52,574 nucleotides of DNA from Methylotenera sp. (GCA_028688575.1 JAQTXW010000011.1:1-52574); one strand, 5' to 3'; counted from the first letter of the stretch, positions 17,031 to 27,171 are shown. Notes: generated by a model not told the origin, from the letters alone. Numbers and translations are program-made.

Positions 17031-18347
17031 TTGGATTATTCAGTACAACAATGTGTGAACAAAAAGCCGTTTCGTCCGACACTACAGGTCAAGGTTGGGC
17101 ATGTTGCCGTGGGTGGCGGGCTGGATAATACTATTGCGGCCCCTGTGGTGGTGCAAAGTATGACCAACACAGATACCGCAGATGCGCAGGCGACGATTCA
17201 GCAAGTCTATGCATTATGGCAAGCTGGCTCAGAGCTGGTGCGGATTACAGTCAACTCACCTGAAGCTGCAGCGCAGGTGGGTAATATCCGTCGCGGCCTG
17301 AACGCCCTAGGTTGTGATGTGCCACTGGTCGGGGATTTTCATTACAACGGTCACAAACTGTTAGCGCAATACCCTGATTGTGCTCAATCGCTTGCCAAGT
17401 ACCGCATTAATCCGGGAAACGTTGGTAAAGGCTCAAAGCGTGATGAGCAGTTTGCCGCTATGATTGAAGCTGCGATTCAATATCAAAAAGCGGTGCGCAT
17501 CGGCGTGAACTGGGGGAGCCTGGATCAGGCGAAAATGGCGCAGATGATGGATGATAATGCGAGGCTACCTCAGCCCTTGTCTGCCGATGCGCTGATGCGA
17601 GAAGCGTTGATTCAGTCCGCATTAGAGAGCGCAGACCAGGCGCTGGCTTTGGGATTGTCGCCCAATCAAATGATCATTTCCTGCAAGGTGAGCGATGTGC
17701 AGGATTTAGTGAAAGTCTACTCCGCGTTGGCTGAACGCTGTGATTATCCGTTACATTTAGGTTTGACCGAAGCTGGCATGGGTTCAAAAGGGATTGTGGC
17801 ATCGACCGCGGCCTTATCCATATTGTTACAACAGGGCATCGGTAACACTATACGTGTCTCCTTGACGCCTGAACCTAACGAATCCCGCACCAAGGAAGTC
17901 GTGGTTGCACAGGAAATTCTGCAAACCATGGGCATTCGTTCATTTACGCCTTTGGTGACAGCATGCCCAGGTTGTGGTCGCACTACTTCAACCTATTTTC
18001 AAGAACTTGCCATGCAGATTCAAAATTATTTGCGCAATCAAATGCCCGCTTGGCGAAATCAATATGCGGGTGTTGAGAATATGAGCGTGGCAGTGATGGG
18101 GTGCGTAGTGAATGGCCCTGGTGAATCCAAATTGGCCAATATCGGCATTAGTTTGCCTGGTACAGGTGAGGTGCCTGTTGCACCAGTATTTGTCGATGGT
18201 GAAAAAACCGTGACGCTCAAGGGTGATCACATCGCGCAGGAATTTCAGGCGATAGTAGAAGCCTATGTACAGAAAAATTACGCCGAAGGTGGTAAGTTAC
18301 GTGAGCCGCCACTACAAAAAACCATTCCTATTCAGTCAATTATTTAA
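17031..18347 (+). CDS. ispG: 4-hydroxy-3-methylbut-2-enyl diphosphate synthase
   Basis: This 438-residue enzyme of the non-mevalonate isoprenoid pathway reduces MEcPP to HMBPP with an [4Fe-4S] cluster. The start is a TTG three bases after the rodZ stop, with GGAG overlapping that stop. Cluster cysteines lie in [10 protein letters not shown] and [12 protein letters not shown]-terminal [11 protein letters not shown] and [10 protein letters not shown] are conserved. The final 30 residues ([15 protein letters not shown]) extend a little past E. coli IspG. Confidence 0.96.
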   Translation: MDYSVQQCVNKKPFRPTLQVKVGHVAVGGGLDNTIAAPVVVQSMTNTDTADAQATIQQVYALWQAGSELVRITVNSPEAAAQVGNIRRGLNALGCDVPLVGDFHYNGHKLLAQYPDCAQSLAKYRINPGNVGKGSKRDEQFAAMIEAAIQYQKAVRIGVNWGSLDQAKMAQMMDDNARLPQPLSADALMREALIQSALESADQALALGLSPNQMIISCKVSDVQDLVKVYSALAERCDYPLHLGLTEAGMGSKGIVASTAALSILLQQGIGNTIRVSLTPEPNESRTKEVVVAQEILQTMGIRSFTPLVTACPGCGRTTSTYFQELAMQIQNYLRNQMPAWRNQYAGVENMSVAVMGCVVNGPGESKLANIGISLPGTGEVPVAPVFVDGEKTVTLKGDHIAQEFQAIVEAYVQKNYAEGGKLREPPLQKTIPIQSII

Positions 18348-18361
18348 TCAATTTAAAATTC

Positions 18362-19627
18362 ATGAGTAATAAGTTCCAGAGTATCAAGGGGTTTTACGAC
18401 ATCCTTCCAGAGACTACCCCATTATGGTTCAAGCTTGAAGATACCGCGCGTCGGGTGCTTTCGCAGTATGGATACAAAAATATCCGCATGCCATTGGTAG
18501 AGCCAACTGAACTTTATGTGCGCAGTGTAGGTGAGCATACCGACATTGTAGAAAAAGAAATGTATGCCTGGGAAGATGCACTCAATGGCGACAAACTGGC
18601 CTTGCGCCCAGAAGGTACAGCAGGCTGTGTACGCGCAGTAATCGAGCACAACCTGACTTATAACGGCCCTCAGCGTTTATGGTACAGCGGTGCGATGTTT
18701 CGCCATGAGAATGTACAAAAAGGCCGTCAGCGCCAGTTTCATCAGATTGGGGTTGAGGCGTTTGGTTTTGATACACCTGAAGTTGATGCCGAGCAGATTG
18801 TATTGCTCGCTAGGCTGTGGCGTGAATTAGGTATTCAGGACGTTGAGTTGCAAATCAACAGTATTGGCGATGCGCATGAGCGTGCAGAATATCGTAATGT
18901 GCTGATTGCCTATTTTGAGCAGCATGCAGAATTGCTGGATGAAGATGCTAAACGCCGGTTGCATACCAATCCGCTGCGCATACTTGATACAAAAAATCCT
19001 CGTATGCAGGCGCTTTGTGAAGCGGCTCCCAAACTGATAGATTGCTTGGGTAATGAAACCCGCGCGCATTTTGATGGTCTGTGTCAGAGGTTGCAAGATG
19101 CGGGCGTGGCATATACGGTGAATCCGAGGTTGGTACGTGGGCTTGATTATTACAACCGCACAGTATTTGAATGGGTGACGACTAAATTAGGCGCACAAGG
19201 TACAATCGCAGGCGGAGGGCGCTACGACAGTCTGGTTGAGCGTTTAGGCGGCAGTGCTACACCAGCCTGTGGGTTTGGTATCGGGCTGGAGCGCGTATTT
19301 TTGCTAATGCAGGAATATGCAGTTACAGCCAGTGATGCTCCAGATGTATATCTGGTCAATGTAGGTGCGTTGGCTGAGAAAACCGCATTTGTGATTGCCG
19401 AGCAGTTGCGTAATGCGAATATTCAAGTGGTGCTGCATGCAGGGGGCGGTAGTTTTAAATCACAAATGAAAAAGGCCGATAGAAGCCAGGCTAGGTATGC
19501 CATTATTTTGGGCGACGATGAAGTGAATCAGCAGCAAGTCACCCTCAAGCCTATGCAGGCTGATGCTCAGATGACACAGGTGCAATGCAGCGTTGAAGAA
19601 GCAATCGTGCGGTTAACTGCAAAATAA
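18362..19627 (+). CDS. hisS: Histidine-tRNA ligase
   Basis: This 421-residue class II aminoacyl-tRNA synthetase has motif 1 in MPLVEPTELYVRSVGEHTDI, motif 2 in RHENVQKGRQRQFHQ, the histidine loops LVRGLDYYNRTVFEW and GGGRYDSLVERLGG, and motif 3 in GFGIGLERVFLL. The anticodon-binding domain is at about 330-421. It follows ispG by 14 bases. In the usual order yfgM would come next, but two ABC ATPase genes intervene. Confidence 0.97.
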   Translation: MSNKFQSIKGFYDILPETTPLWFKLEDTARRVLSQYGYKNIRMPLVEPTELYVRSVGEHTDIVEKEMYAWEDALNGDKLALRPEGTAGCVRAVIEHNLTYNGPQRLWYSGAMFRHENVQKGRQRQFHQIGVEAFGFDTPEVDAEQIVLLARLWRELGIQDVELQINSIGDAHERAEYRNVLIAYFEQHAELLDEDAKRRLHTNPLRILDTKNPRMQALCEAAPKLIDCLGNETRAHFDGLCQRLQDAGVAYTVNPRLVRGLDYYNRTVFEWVTTKLGAQGTIAGGGRYDSLVERLGGSATPACGFGIGLERVFLLMQEYAVTASDAPDVYLVNVGALAEKTAFVIAEQLRNANIQVVLHAGGGSFKSQMKKADRSQARYAIILGDDEVNQQQVTLKPMQADAQMTQVQCSVEEAIVRLTAK

Positions 19628-19659
19628 TCAAGTTGGTTTTACATTAAATTAGGCTCAAC

Positions 19660-20571
19660 ATGGATGCTGATATATCAGTGAATACGTATAACAATGCAGT
19701 ACCCCTGCTACAATTGTCGCACGTGAGTATCACGCCTAAAAAAGCGCCGCATAGGCAACTGGTAAAAGATGTGAGTTTTACCATAGACGCAGGTAAAACG
19801 ACCTGTGTCGTTGGCGAATCAGGTAGTGGTAAAAGTTTAACTGCGCTTTCAGTGATGGGGCTGCTTTCCAATCAGCTGCAGTTAAGCGCTGGTGAGATTG
19901 TATTTAATGATGATTCATCAGGTATTCAGGTACTTAACCAACTGAGCGAAATCGAACTGCAGAAAATTCGCGGTGCAAAAATCGCCATGATTTTTCAAGA
20001 ACCCATGACCTCATTAAACCCCGTGCTCACGGTAGGCTATCAAATTGGTGAAAGCCTGACCACGCATTTAGGCATGAAAGGGAATGCGCTTGAGGCAAAA
20101 ATAGCCAGTCTGCTTGGAATGGTAGGTATCCCCGCTAGCCGTGCCAACAGTTATCCTGATGAACTTTCAGGCGGGCAGCGTCAGCGTGTGATGATTGCAA
20201 TGAGCATTGCCTGTGAGCCACGTTTGTTAATTGCCGATGAACCTACGACAGCACTGGATGTGACAGTGCAGGCGCAGATATTAAAGTTGTTGGCTGAGTT
20301 AAAAAGCCGCATGAATATGGGGATGCTATTCATCACGCATGATTTTGGGGTGGTAGCGGATATCGCGGATGATGTAGTGGTGATGTTCAGAGGTGAGATT
20401 GTGGAGTCAGGGAGCAAGGCACAAGTGCTGGGCAGTCCGCAGCATCCTTACACTCAAGCGTTGTTGGCTTGCGTACCAGATGCAGAAGGTAAAAAAGCCT
20501 TGAAGCCAATCGATTATGCATGGTTGAATGAAGCTGAATCAACGCAGTCAATGGCACAACAGAATGGTTAA
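19660..20571 (+). CDS. Peptide-type ABC transporter ATP-binding protein (DppD/OppD-like)
   Basis: This 303-residue ABC ATPase has Walker A GESGSGKS (about 53), a Q-loop in MIFQEPMTSLNPV, signature LSGGQRQR, Walker B LLIADEP and an H-loop in ITHDFGVV. The C-terminal segment HPYTQALLACVPD is typical of the oligopeptide/dipeptide/nickel group. The GTG/TTG-free ATG at 19660 is 32 bases after hisS. No permease or binding-protein gene lies nearby, so the membrane partners must be elsewhere. The substrate cannot be told. Confidence 0.9.
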   Translation: MDADISVNTYNNAVPLLQLSHVSITPKKAPHRQLVKDVSFTIDAGKTTCVVGESGSGKSLTALSVMGLLSNQLQLSAGEIVFNDDSSGIQVLNQLSEIELQKIRGAKIAMIFQEPMTSLNPVLTVGYQIGESLTTHLGMKGNALEAKIASLLGMVGIPASRANSYPDELSGGQRQRVMIAMSIACEPRLLIADEPTTALDVTVQAQILKLLAELKSRMNMGMLFITHDFGVVADIADDVVVMFRGEIVESGSKAQVLGSPQHPYTQALLACVPDAEGKKALKPIDYAWLNEAESTQSMAQQNG

Positions 20572-20573
20572 GC

Positions 20574-21395
20574 ATGAGTGAAGTTATCTTAGCAGCTAAC
20601 CATCTGGTAAAGACTTACACGCAACGCAGTGGCCGTTTTGGGTTTGGCACTAGCGTGGTGAGAGCGCTTGATGATGTGAGTATTCAATTACGGGCGGGCA
20701 CTACACTTGCTGTTGTTGGTGAATCTGGCAGCGGTAAATCCACGCTGGCACGTTGTCTGTTACAATTGCAATCTTTAGATAGCGGTGAAGTGCTGTTTGA
20801 AGGACAGGATTTGTCAAAACTGGACGCGCCTGCCTTGCGTACCGTACGCAAAAATTTGCAAATGGTGTTTCAAGACCCGTTCGCATCGCTCAACCCACGT
20901 ATGCGCGTAGGTGAGTTGGTGGGAGAAGGCTTGCTGATTCATGGTTTAGGCAGCCGGGCTGAGCAGCGGCAAAAAGTCGTTGCCATGTTAAAGCGTGTGG
21001 GTTTGTCTGAGTCGGATATGCAAAAATATCCACATGAATTTTCTGGCGGGCAACGGCAGCGCATCGGTATTGCGCGTGCTTTGGTATTGCAGCCGAGAGT
21101 GGTGGTGTGTGATGAGCCAGTGTCTGCATTGGATGTTTCAATACAGGCGCAAATTTTGTTGTTATTAAAAGAGTTGCAGCAAGAAATGGCCTTGAGTTAT
21201 ATTTTTATTAGCCATGATTTGCGGGTGGTACGTCACATTGCGGATGATATCGTGGTGATGCATGGCGGAAAAGTAGTTGAACAAGGCAGGGTGGTGGAAA
21301 TTTACGAGCAACCGCAGCAGGCTTATACGCAGAATTTACTGGCAGCTATTCCTGGCCATGGTCGCGTGAATGTCGAGCGAATCAGTAATGTTTAG
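20574..21395 (+). CDS. Peptide-type ABC transporter ATP-binding protein (DppF/OppF-like)
   Basis: This 273-residue partner ATPase starts two bases after the preceding gene. It has Walker A GESGSGKST, Q-loop MVFQDPFASLNPRMRVGE, signature FSGGQRQRIGIARAL, Walker B VVVCDEP and H-loop FISHDLRVV. In this subfamily the D and F subunits form a heterodimer that powers two permeases. The pair together with the missing membrane genes looks like an import (peptide, nickel or murein-peptide) module that has been split or moved into the hisS-yfgM interval. Confidence 0.9.
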   Translation: MSEVILAANHLVKTYTQRSGRFGFGTSVVRALDDVSIQLRAGTTLAVVGESGSGKSTLARCLLQLQSLDSGEVLFEGQDLSKLDAPALRTVRKNLQMVFQDPFASLNPRMRVGELVGEGLLIHGLGSRAEQRQKVVAMLKRVGLSESDMQKYPHEFSGGQRQRIGIARALVLQPRVVVCDEPVSALDVSIQAQILLLLKELQQEMALSYIFISHDLRVVRHIADDIVVMHGGKVVEQGRVVEIYEQPQQAYTQNLLAAIPGHGRVNVERISNV

Positions 21396-21425
21396 ATGGT
21401 GTTGAATTAATATTTAGGATGAAGT

Positions 21426-22049
21426 ATGGCTTACGATTTAGAAGAGCAAGAACAGATAGATGAATTAAAAGCGTGGTGGAAAACTTACGGCAAAACCGTG
21501 ACCAATTCGGTGTTGGGTTTGCTAGTGCTTTATGCAGGGTATCAAGGGTTTGGTTATTATCAAACTAAGCAGTCAGTGAGCGCGTCAACTGAATATCAGG
21601 CCTTGCAAGTGATTGATGAAAATGATTTAACAGCGATCCAGGCTAAAACAGCCGAGTTGATGGATAAGTATAGCGCAACCCCATACGCTGGTCGTGCCGC
21701 GGTGCTGGCGGCTAAAGCTAACTATCATGCCAATGAAATTAAAAGTGCCAAAGCACAGTTGGAGTGGGCGCAAAAAAATGCAAAAGAAACCACTGTAAGT
21801 GCTATCGCCAGTTTGCAATTGGCGAACATTCTGGTTGAAGAAAAAGACTATGAAGGTGCCCTTAATTTGTTAAATGCGCCACATGATGAAGGCTTTGATG
21901 GCTTATTCGCGGATTTAAAAGGCGATATTCTTGTTGCACAGGGTAAAACGGCTGAAGCCAAAGCAGCCTATGAGCAGGCACTCATCAAGCTTGATGCACA
22001 GGGTAGGTACCGCCTACTCACACAACAAAAACTTGACGCATTAGGTTAA
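21426..22049 (+). CDS. yfgM: YfgM-like ancillary translocon / chaperone protein
   Basis: This 207-residue protein has a short cytoplasmic N-terminus (MAYDLEEQEQIDELKAWWK), one membrane segment at about 24-44 and a periplasmic TPR-like domain, the DUF2133/YfgM family. E. coli YfgM associates with SecYEG and PpiD and helps periplasmic protein folding. It ends seven bases before bamB, the usual neighbour. Confidence 0.9.
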   Translation: MAYDLEEQEQIDELKAWWKTYGKTVTNSVLGLLVLYAGYQGFGYYQTKQSVSASTEYQALQVIDENDLTAIQAKTAELMDKYSATPYAGRAAVLAAKANYHANEIKSAKAQLEWAQKNAKETTVSAIASLQLANILVEEKDYEGALNLLNAPHDEGFDGLFADLKGDILVAQGKTAEAKAAYEQALIKLDAQGRYRLLTQQKLDALG

Positions 22050-22056
22050 CCTGCAC

Positions 22057-23235
22057 ATGCGTTTTATCACACCTTCAAAAAAAGCTTTTGCGCTATGCAG
22101 TATTTTATTGCTCACAGCTTGCACGACTATCACCGACCTTAAAACCGACATTTCAGAGCGTATGTTTGGACGTGAAACGGCGGACATTGAGCCTTTGAGC
22201 GAGATTAAGGCAACTGCAAACGCACAAGTCTTGTGGCAGAGCAAGTTGGGGGATGCTGAACATTATGAGCTTTCTCCTGCGATAGAGGCTGGTTTTGCTT
22301 ACATTGCCAGTGCGGCGGGTGAGGTGGCCAAGCTTGATGTGACGAATGGCAGCCAGGTTTGGCGCGTCAATGTTGGTGAGAAAGTGTCAGGCGGCGTAGG
22401 TGTGGGCGGTAGTCTGGTACTGGTGGGCTCGCAGAGAGGGGTATTGTACGCCTATGATTTATCTGGCAAGTTGCAGTGGTTATCTCGGCTCAGCAGTGAA
22501 ATATTAAGTGCGCCACAGTATTTTGATGGTATGGTGATTGTGAGAACAGGCGATAGCCGTATCTATGGGATTAATGCCAATGATGGTAGCCGGAAATGGG
22601 TATATGACCGCACTAATCCTGCCTTGGTGCTTCGTAGTGGCGCGGGTGTTGTAGTCGATGGCGGTGCAGTGTATGCTGGATTCGCAGGGGGCAAGCTGGC
22701 GGCCATTCGCGCGGATAATGGCAAAATCCTGTGGGAAGCATCAGTCGCCCAACCTAAAGGCGTGACAGAAATCGAGCGTATTGCAGATATTACCAGCTTG
22801 CCTGTGGTCGATGGACCTTTAGTTTATGCCGTAGCTTACCAGGGCCGTGTTGCGGCCGTAGATAGAGCAACAGGACGTGTGGTGTGGAATAGGGATATTT
22901 CAAGTCTGACGGGCATGAATAAGGCAGAGTCGCGTATCTTCATCTCTCATGCGATTGGTTCAGTTTATGCGCTAGATTACAGCACAGGTAAAACCTTCTG
23001 GCGTCAAGGTGCCTTAAAGAATCGGCAGTTAACTGCCCCCTTGCCAGTAGATGAGTATATCGCAGTGGGTGATGTTGAGGGGTATGTGCACTTTTTAAGC
23101 CGTGAGGACGGTGCATTCGCAAGCCGAATTAAAGCGGGCAGTTCTGCCGTATTACCACAAATGTCGCTGCTAAACAGCAACACGCTTTTGGCGCAGTTGC
23201 GTGACGGCAGTGTTTATTCGATACAAATCAAATAA
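22057..23235 (+). CDS. bamB: Outer-membrane assembly lipoprotein BamB
   Basis: This 392-residue lipoprotein has signal peptide lipobox LLTAC with Cys at about 22. Residues 60-390 are PQQ-like WD-type blades of an eight-bladed propeller (ALDYSTGKTFWRQG, AVDRATGRVVWNRD). It is part of the BAM complex that inserts beta-barrel proteins. The BAM partner bamD lies 2 kb downstream on the other strand. Confidence 0.95.
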   Translation: MRFITPSKKAFALCSILLLTACTTITDLKTDISERMFGRETADIEPLSEIKATANAQVLWQSKLGDAEHYELSPAIEAGFAYIASAAGEVAKLDVTNGSQVWRVNVGEKVSGGVGVGGSLVLVGSQRGVLYAYDLSGKLQWLSRLSSEILSAPQYFDGMVIVRTGDSRIYGINANDGSRKWVYDRTNPALVLRSGAGVVVDGGAVYAGFAGGKLAAIRADNGKILWEASVAQPKGVTEIERIADITSLPVVDGPLVYAVAYQGRVAAVDRATGRVVWNRDISSLTGMNKAESRIFISHAIGSVYALDYSTGKTFWRQGALKNRQLTAPLPVDEYIAVGDVEGYVHFLSREDGAFASRIKAGSSAVLPQMSLLNSNTLLAQLRDGSVYSIQIK

Positions 23236-23262
23236 ACCCAAATAACTTTCTTTCGTAGAACA

Positions 23263-23338
23263 CACGAAAAGCACGAATAATTTTTCTGACACGTTACAAA
23301 TAACTTGATGATTTTTTGCGTATTTCACGCTTTTCGTG
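23263..23338. repeat. Inverted repeat CACGAAAAGC / GCTTTTCGTG
   Basis: Perfect 10-base arms at 23263-23272 and 23329-23338 lie 56 bases apart in the bamB-der gap. The outer sequence continues with partial matches. Spacing is too long for a simple terminator. The motif resembles dispersed intergenic repeats. Confidence 0.5.
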
Positions 23339-23394
23339 GATAACAGGCTTACTGAGAAAAATCACAAAACGCTATCGCAAAATAGAAGGCATTC

Positions 23395-24849
23395 ATGATA
23401 CCTACCATTGTTTTGGTTGGCCGACCCAACGTTGGCAAATCAACATTATTTAATCGTTTAACTAAAAGTCGCGATGCTTTAGTCGCTGATCTGCCAGGAT
23501 TAACACGCGACCGCCATTATGGGCGAGGCATAGGTGCGAGCAAGCCTTATTTGGTTGTGGATACTGGCGGTTTTGAACCAAACACCGATAATGGCATTTT
23601 AAAGGCGATGGCCAAACAAACCTTGCAAGCCATAGATGAGGCGGATGTGATTATCTTTTTGGTAGATGGTCGTCAGGGAGCTACGCCACAGGATATGGAA
23701 ATTGCTAACCGTCTGCGTAAATCCAAGTGCCCAGTGTTGCTGGCTGTGAATAAAACAGAGGGGATGCAAAAAGCTGTAGTGAGTGCCGATTTTCACGAGC
23801 TGGGTTTGGGTTACCCGTTGTCGATTTCATCAGCGCACGGTGAAGGTGTGCGCGATATCATTGAATTGGCATTAGAGAGCTTCAATGAGGTTGAAGAAGA
23901 GACAGCTACCGACTACACAGGTGACAAAATACCTAAAGTGGCCATAGTCGGGCGCCCTAATGTAGGCAAATCTACGCTAGTGAATGCGTTGCTGGGCGAG
24001 GAGCGCGTAATTGCGTTTGATGAGCCAGGTACGACACGTGATTCTATCCATATAGATTTGGAAAAAAATGGCAAGCATTACACCTTGATCGATACAGCAG
24101 GCGTACGTAAGCGTGGTCGCGTGTTTGAAGCCGTTGAAAAATTCTCAGTGATTAAGACAATACAAGCCATTGAAGAAGCTAATGTGGTGATTTTGGTGGT
24201 GGATGCGCAAGAAGGCATCACCGAGCAGGATGCGCATGTGGCGGCTTACATTTTAGAGGCTGGGCGTGCCTTGGTGGTGGGGATTAATAAATGGGACGGA
24301 CTTAAAGACGACGAGCGCGATTGGATTAAGCGTGAAATTGACCGCAAATTACAGTTTCTGGATTTTGCTGAATTTCACTACATTTCAGCCTTGCGCAGAA
24401 AAGGCCTGCCTGAATTATTCAAATCAGTTGATACTGCCTACAAGGCCGCATTTGCAAAACTGGCAACACCACAGCTCACCCGTGTGTTACAGGAGGCCTT
24501 GCAGCAACATCAGCCACCCATCAGTAAGGGTATTCGTCCGAAATTGCGTTATGCCCATCAGGGTGGTAGCAACCCGCCCATCGTGGTCATTCATGGTAGC
24601 CATGTAGAAGGCGTTAAAGATGCTTATACGCGCTTTTTAGAAAAAACCTTCCGCAGAACTTTTCAGCTATCTGGCACTCCATTGCGTGTGCAGTATAAAC
24701 AGGGTAGCAACCCATTTGCTGAAGATGAGGAAAAACGCAAACCTGGCGAGGGTATTGTCAGTATGCGTCGCCGTAAAACTGCGCAGCGGGCAGAGTTGAA
24801 AGCTAAGAAAGATGTTGATGAGAAATCAAGGAAAGCTAAAAAACACTGA
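23395..24849 (+). CDS. der: Ribosome-assembly GTPase Der (EngA)
   Basis: This 484-residue protein has two G domains in tandem. Both show GRPNVGKST (about 8 and 188) and a D-T-x-G G3 motif (DTGGF, DTAGV). The G4 motifs are NKTEG and NKWDG. The C-terminal KH-like domain is at about 355-445, and a Lys/Arg-rich tail follows. It acts in 50S subunit maturation. It is separated from bamB by 159 bases that include the inverted repeat. Confidence 0.97.
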   Translation: MIPTIVLVGRPNVGKSTLFNRLTKSRDALVADLPGLTRDRHYGRGIGASKPYLVVDTGGFEPNTDNGILKAMAKQTLQAIDEADVIIFLVDGRQGATPQDMEIANRLRKSKCPVLLAVNKTEGMQKAVVSADFHELGLGYPLSISSAHGEGVRDIIELALESFNEVEEETATDYTGDKIPKVAIVGRPNVGKSTLVNALLGEERVIAFDEPGTTRDSIHIDLEKNGKHYTLIDTAGVRKRGRVFEAVEKFSVIKTIQAIEEANVVILVVDAQEGITEQDAHVAAYILEAGRALVVGINKWDGLKDDERDWIKREIDRKLQFLDFAEFHYISALRRKGLPELFKSVDTAYKAAFAKLATPQLTRVLQEALQQHQPPISKGIRPKLRYAHQGGSNPPIVVIHGSHVEGVKDAYTRFLEKTFRRTFQLSGTPLRVQYKQGSNPFAEDEEKRKPGEGIVSMRRRKTAQRAELKAKKDVDEKSRKAKKH

Positions 24850-24864
24850 TTGCCTAGTCTTTAG

Positions 24865-25197
24865 TTAAAGTTCTGGGTGTTGTTCTAATTTTTTATTCTC
24901 TTTAGGCAGTTCATAAGGGTCAGCCACATAAGCTGGCCCTTTCATAATCATCACGACCACACATCCAATGGCGAGTGCGCCAACAAAAAACCAAATAGTA
25001 AAAAGTAAGCCCAGGCACTGGTAGATCGTCTGTTGCTGCAATGCATTGAGTGGCGAATTTCTAAGATAAACAGCCAATATGTAGCTGGCGGGTATTGCAG
25101 TGCCTACGGCAAAAATCAGCGGTATTTTTTTAAACAACACCCACTCAAGCCCAGCGGGTGTTTTGATGAAGCCTGGTAGTTTATTTAAATAGCGCAT
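24865..25197 (-). CDS. Small membrane protein of unknown function
   Basis: This 110-residue protein has two probable membrane segments, at about 24-46 (KKIPLIFAVGTAIPASYILAV) and 60-85 (CLGLLFTIWFFVGALAIGCV), and a charged C-terminus. I do not recognise the family. It lies 32 bases downstream of bamD on the same strand, so the two are probably co-transcribed, and it runs convergently toward der with a 15-base gap. Confidence 0.7.
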   Translation of the reverse strand: MRYLNKLPGFIKTPAGLEWVLFKKIPLIFAVGTAIPASYILAVYLRNSPLNALQQQTIYQCLGLLFTIWFFVGALAIGCVVVMIMKGPAYVADPYELPKENKKLEQHPEL

Positions 25198-25229
25198 TAA
25201 TAATGTTGATGGGCTTTACTGTGGTTGGT

Positions 25230-26033
25230 TCAATACAGACTTTCCCAGAATTTCCACCAGACTTTTTCATCTGTCGGGGTTTTGTTGCCGAACATGGCGC
25301 TATCAGGGTAGTTGGTTTTTAAAATACGTAAGGTATCATTTTTAAAATCATCCATGCCGAGCAGATCATAGGCGCTAATCATAATCACAAGCGCCTCTTC
25401 AACTGAGGGTGATTGCGGATAGTATTCAATTACATATTTTGTGCGGTTGACTGCGGCAATATACGCCTGGCGCTTCATGTAATAGCGTGCGACGTGCAGT
25501 TCATGTTCGGCTAGGCTGTTGGCTAAATAAACCATGCGTTGTGTTGCATCTTTGGCGTAGCGACTTTTTGGATAGCGCGTGACTAACTCTTTAAAAATAG
25601 AAAAAGAATCACGCAAAGCGCGTGGGTCACGGTCGCTGATTTGTTGTTTGGATATTTTCTCTATAATGCCGCGCTCGTTGAATAAGGCCAGGCCTTTTAG
25701 GTAATAGGCATAATCAACATTAGAGTGGTTGGGATGCAACGAGATGAAGCGATCCGCAGCAGCAACAGCGAGAATGGGGTCTTGTTTTTTATAATGCGCG
25801 TAAGCGGTTTCAAGTTGTGCCTGGGTGGCAAAGCGGCCATGTGGATAGCGTGACTCTAACTTTTGAAACAGCGCGATCGCCTTATCGTAATCTTTATCAA
25901 CCATTTTGGCAGCGCCTTCTTGGTAAATACGCTCAGCCGACCAGCCCTTAGTTTCATCAAGTTCGGTTGGGTCGCCAAAAATTGCACACGCATTGAGTAG
26001 CAAGGTAAACGCTAAAATTAAGATATACTTCAT
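25230..26033 (-). CDS. bamD: Outer-membrane assembly lipoprotein BamD
   Basis: From ATG 26033 the protein has 267 residues and begins with a short lipoprotein signal (MKYILILAFTLLLNAC, Cys 16). An upstream in-frame start at 26063 would add ten residues before that signal and is less likely. Five TPR motifs follow (KAIALFQKLESRYPHGRFAT, AADRFISLHPNHSNVDYA). BamD is the essential lipoprotein of the BAM complex. It is divergent from rluD, as in many proteobacteria, with 39 bases between the starts. Confidence 0.95.
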   Translation of the reverse strand: MKYILILAFTLLLNACAIFGDPTELDETKGWSAERIYQEGAAKMVDKDYDKAIALFQKLESRYPHGRFATQAQLETAYAHYKKQDPILAVAAADRFISLHPNHSNVDYAYYLKGLALFNERGIIEKISKQQISDRDPRALRDSFSIFKELVTRYPKSRYAKDATQRMVYLANSLAEHELHVARYYMKRQAYIAAVNRTKYVIEYYPQSPSVEEALVIMISAYDLLGMDDFKNDTLRILKTNYPDSAMFGNKTPTDEKVWWKFWESLY

Positions 26034-26072
26034 GCCAAAACCGCCTCTAATATTTTTAAGCAATTATAACCG

Positions 26073-27167
26073 ATGACTGATACTACTCAACAAACTCTTA
26101 CACACTCAGTGACACTGACAATTCCGCATGATAGCGGTGGTTTGCGCTTGGATGTGGCATTGCAGCATTTATTGCCAGAACACTCGCGTTCACGCTTGCA
26201 AGCCTGGATTAAAGAAGGTTTGGTGATGGTGGATGGCAATTCCAGCACTGCAAAAACCAAAGTATGGGGAGGGGAAGAAATTCATGTGGAGGTTCAAGTT
26301 AAACCTGAGGTGAATGCATTTATTGCGCAGGATATTCCGCTCAACATTGTGTATGAAGATGAGCATATTCTTGTGGTCAATAAACCTGCTGGGATGGTGG
26401 TGCATCCTGCTGCCGGCAACTGGCAGGGCACGCTGCTCAATGCCTTGCTGTTTCATGCGCCACAGTTGCACGATGTGCCACGTGCGGGTATTGTGCATCG
26501 ACTGGATAAAGAAACCAGCGGCTTGCTGGTTGTGGCAAAAACATTAAGTGCGCAGACAAATTTAGTGCGTCAGTTACAGGCACGTACAGTTAAGCGGGAG
26601 TATCGTGCGATCGTATGGGGTCAGTTATGGCGTAATGGTGTGGTGGATCAGCCGATAGGGCGTGACCCGCGCTCGCGTACTAAAATGGCCATTAACCGCA
26701 TGGGTAAACCTGCAGTTACGCGCTATGAAATTTTAGAGCGCTTTTCTGTGCAAACTTATTTGCGCTGCAATCTTGAAACTGGCCGCACCCACCAGATTCG
26801 CGTACATATGCAGCATTTGAAAGCACCTTTGGTAGGCGACCCCGTTTATGGTTACCGAGGTATTGTGCCCATTCGTGCCATGACGCATACATTGCGTGAT
26901 GCGGTGAGTCACTTTCATCGCCAGGCTTTGCACGCCATCAAGCTGGGTTTGCTGCATCCTGCTACCAATGAATTTATGGAATGGCAAATTGAGTTGGCCG
27001 ACGATATGAAAGTGTTGCTCGAAGCCATGCGACACGAGGATCCACGTGATGAAGAGGATGATTTTGAGTTGAGCATGGAGCCTTATCTTGCAGATGAAGA
27101 CTACGCGTATGGCGATGATGAAGATGATATGGAAGATGATGCTGATTTAGATTTAGAAGAGGAGTAG
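26073..27167 (+). CDS. rluD: 23S rRNA pseudouridine synthase RluD with acidic tail
   Basis: This 364-residue protein has an S4 domain (about 20-85) and the RluA-family catalytic domain with GIVHRLDKETSGLLVV, whose Asp is the nucleophile. It makes pseudouridines 1911/1915/1917 in helix 69. The last 44 residues, from HEDPRDEEDD on, contain 25 Asp or Glu and have no counterpart in E. coli RluD as far as I know. The gene is followed by pgeF after four bases, the common order. Confidence 0.95.
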   Translation: MTDTTQQTLTHSVTLTIPHDSGGLRLDVALQHLLPEHSRSRLQAWIKEGLVMVDGNSSTAKTKVWGGEEIHVEVQVKPEVNAFIAQDIPLNIVYEDEHILVVNKPAGMVVHPAAGNWQGTLLNALLFHAPQLHDVPRAGIVHRLDKETSGLLVVAKTLSAQTNLVRQLQARTVKREYRAIVWGQLWRNGVVDQPIGRDPRSRTKMAINRMGKPAVTRYEILERFSVQTYLRCNLETGRTHQIRVHMQHLKAPLVGDPVYGYRGIVPIRAMTHTLRDAVSHFHRQALHAIKLGLLHPATNEFMEWQIELADDMKVLLEAMRHEDPRDEEDDFELSMEPYLADEDYAYGDDEDDMEDDADLDLEEE

Positions 27168-27171
27168 ATGC

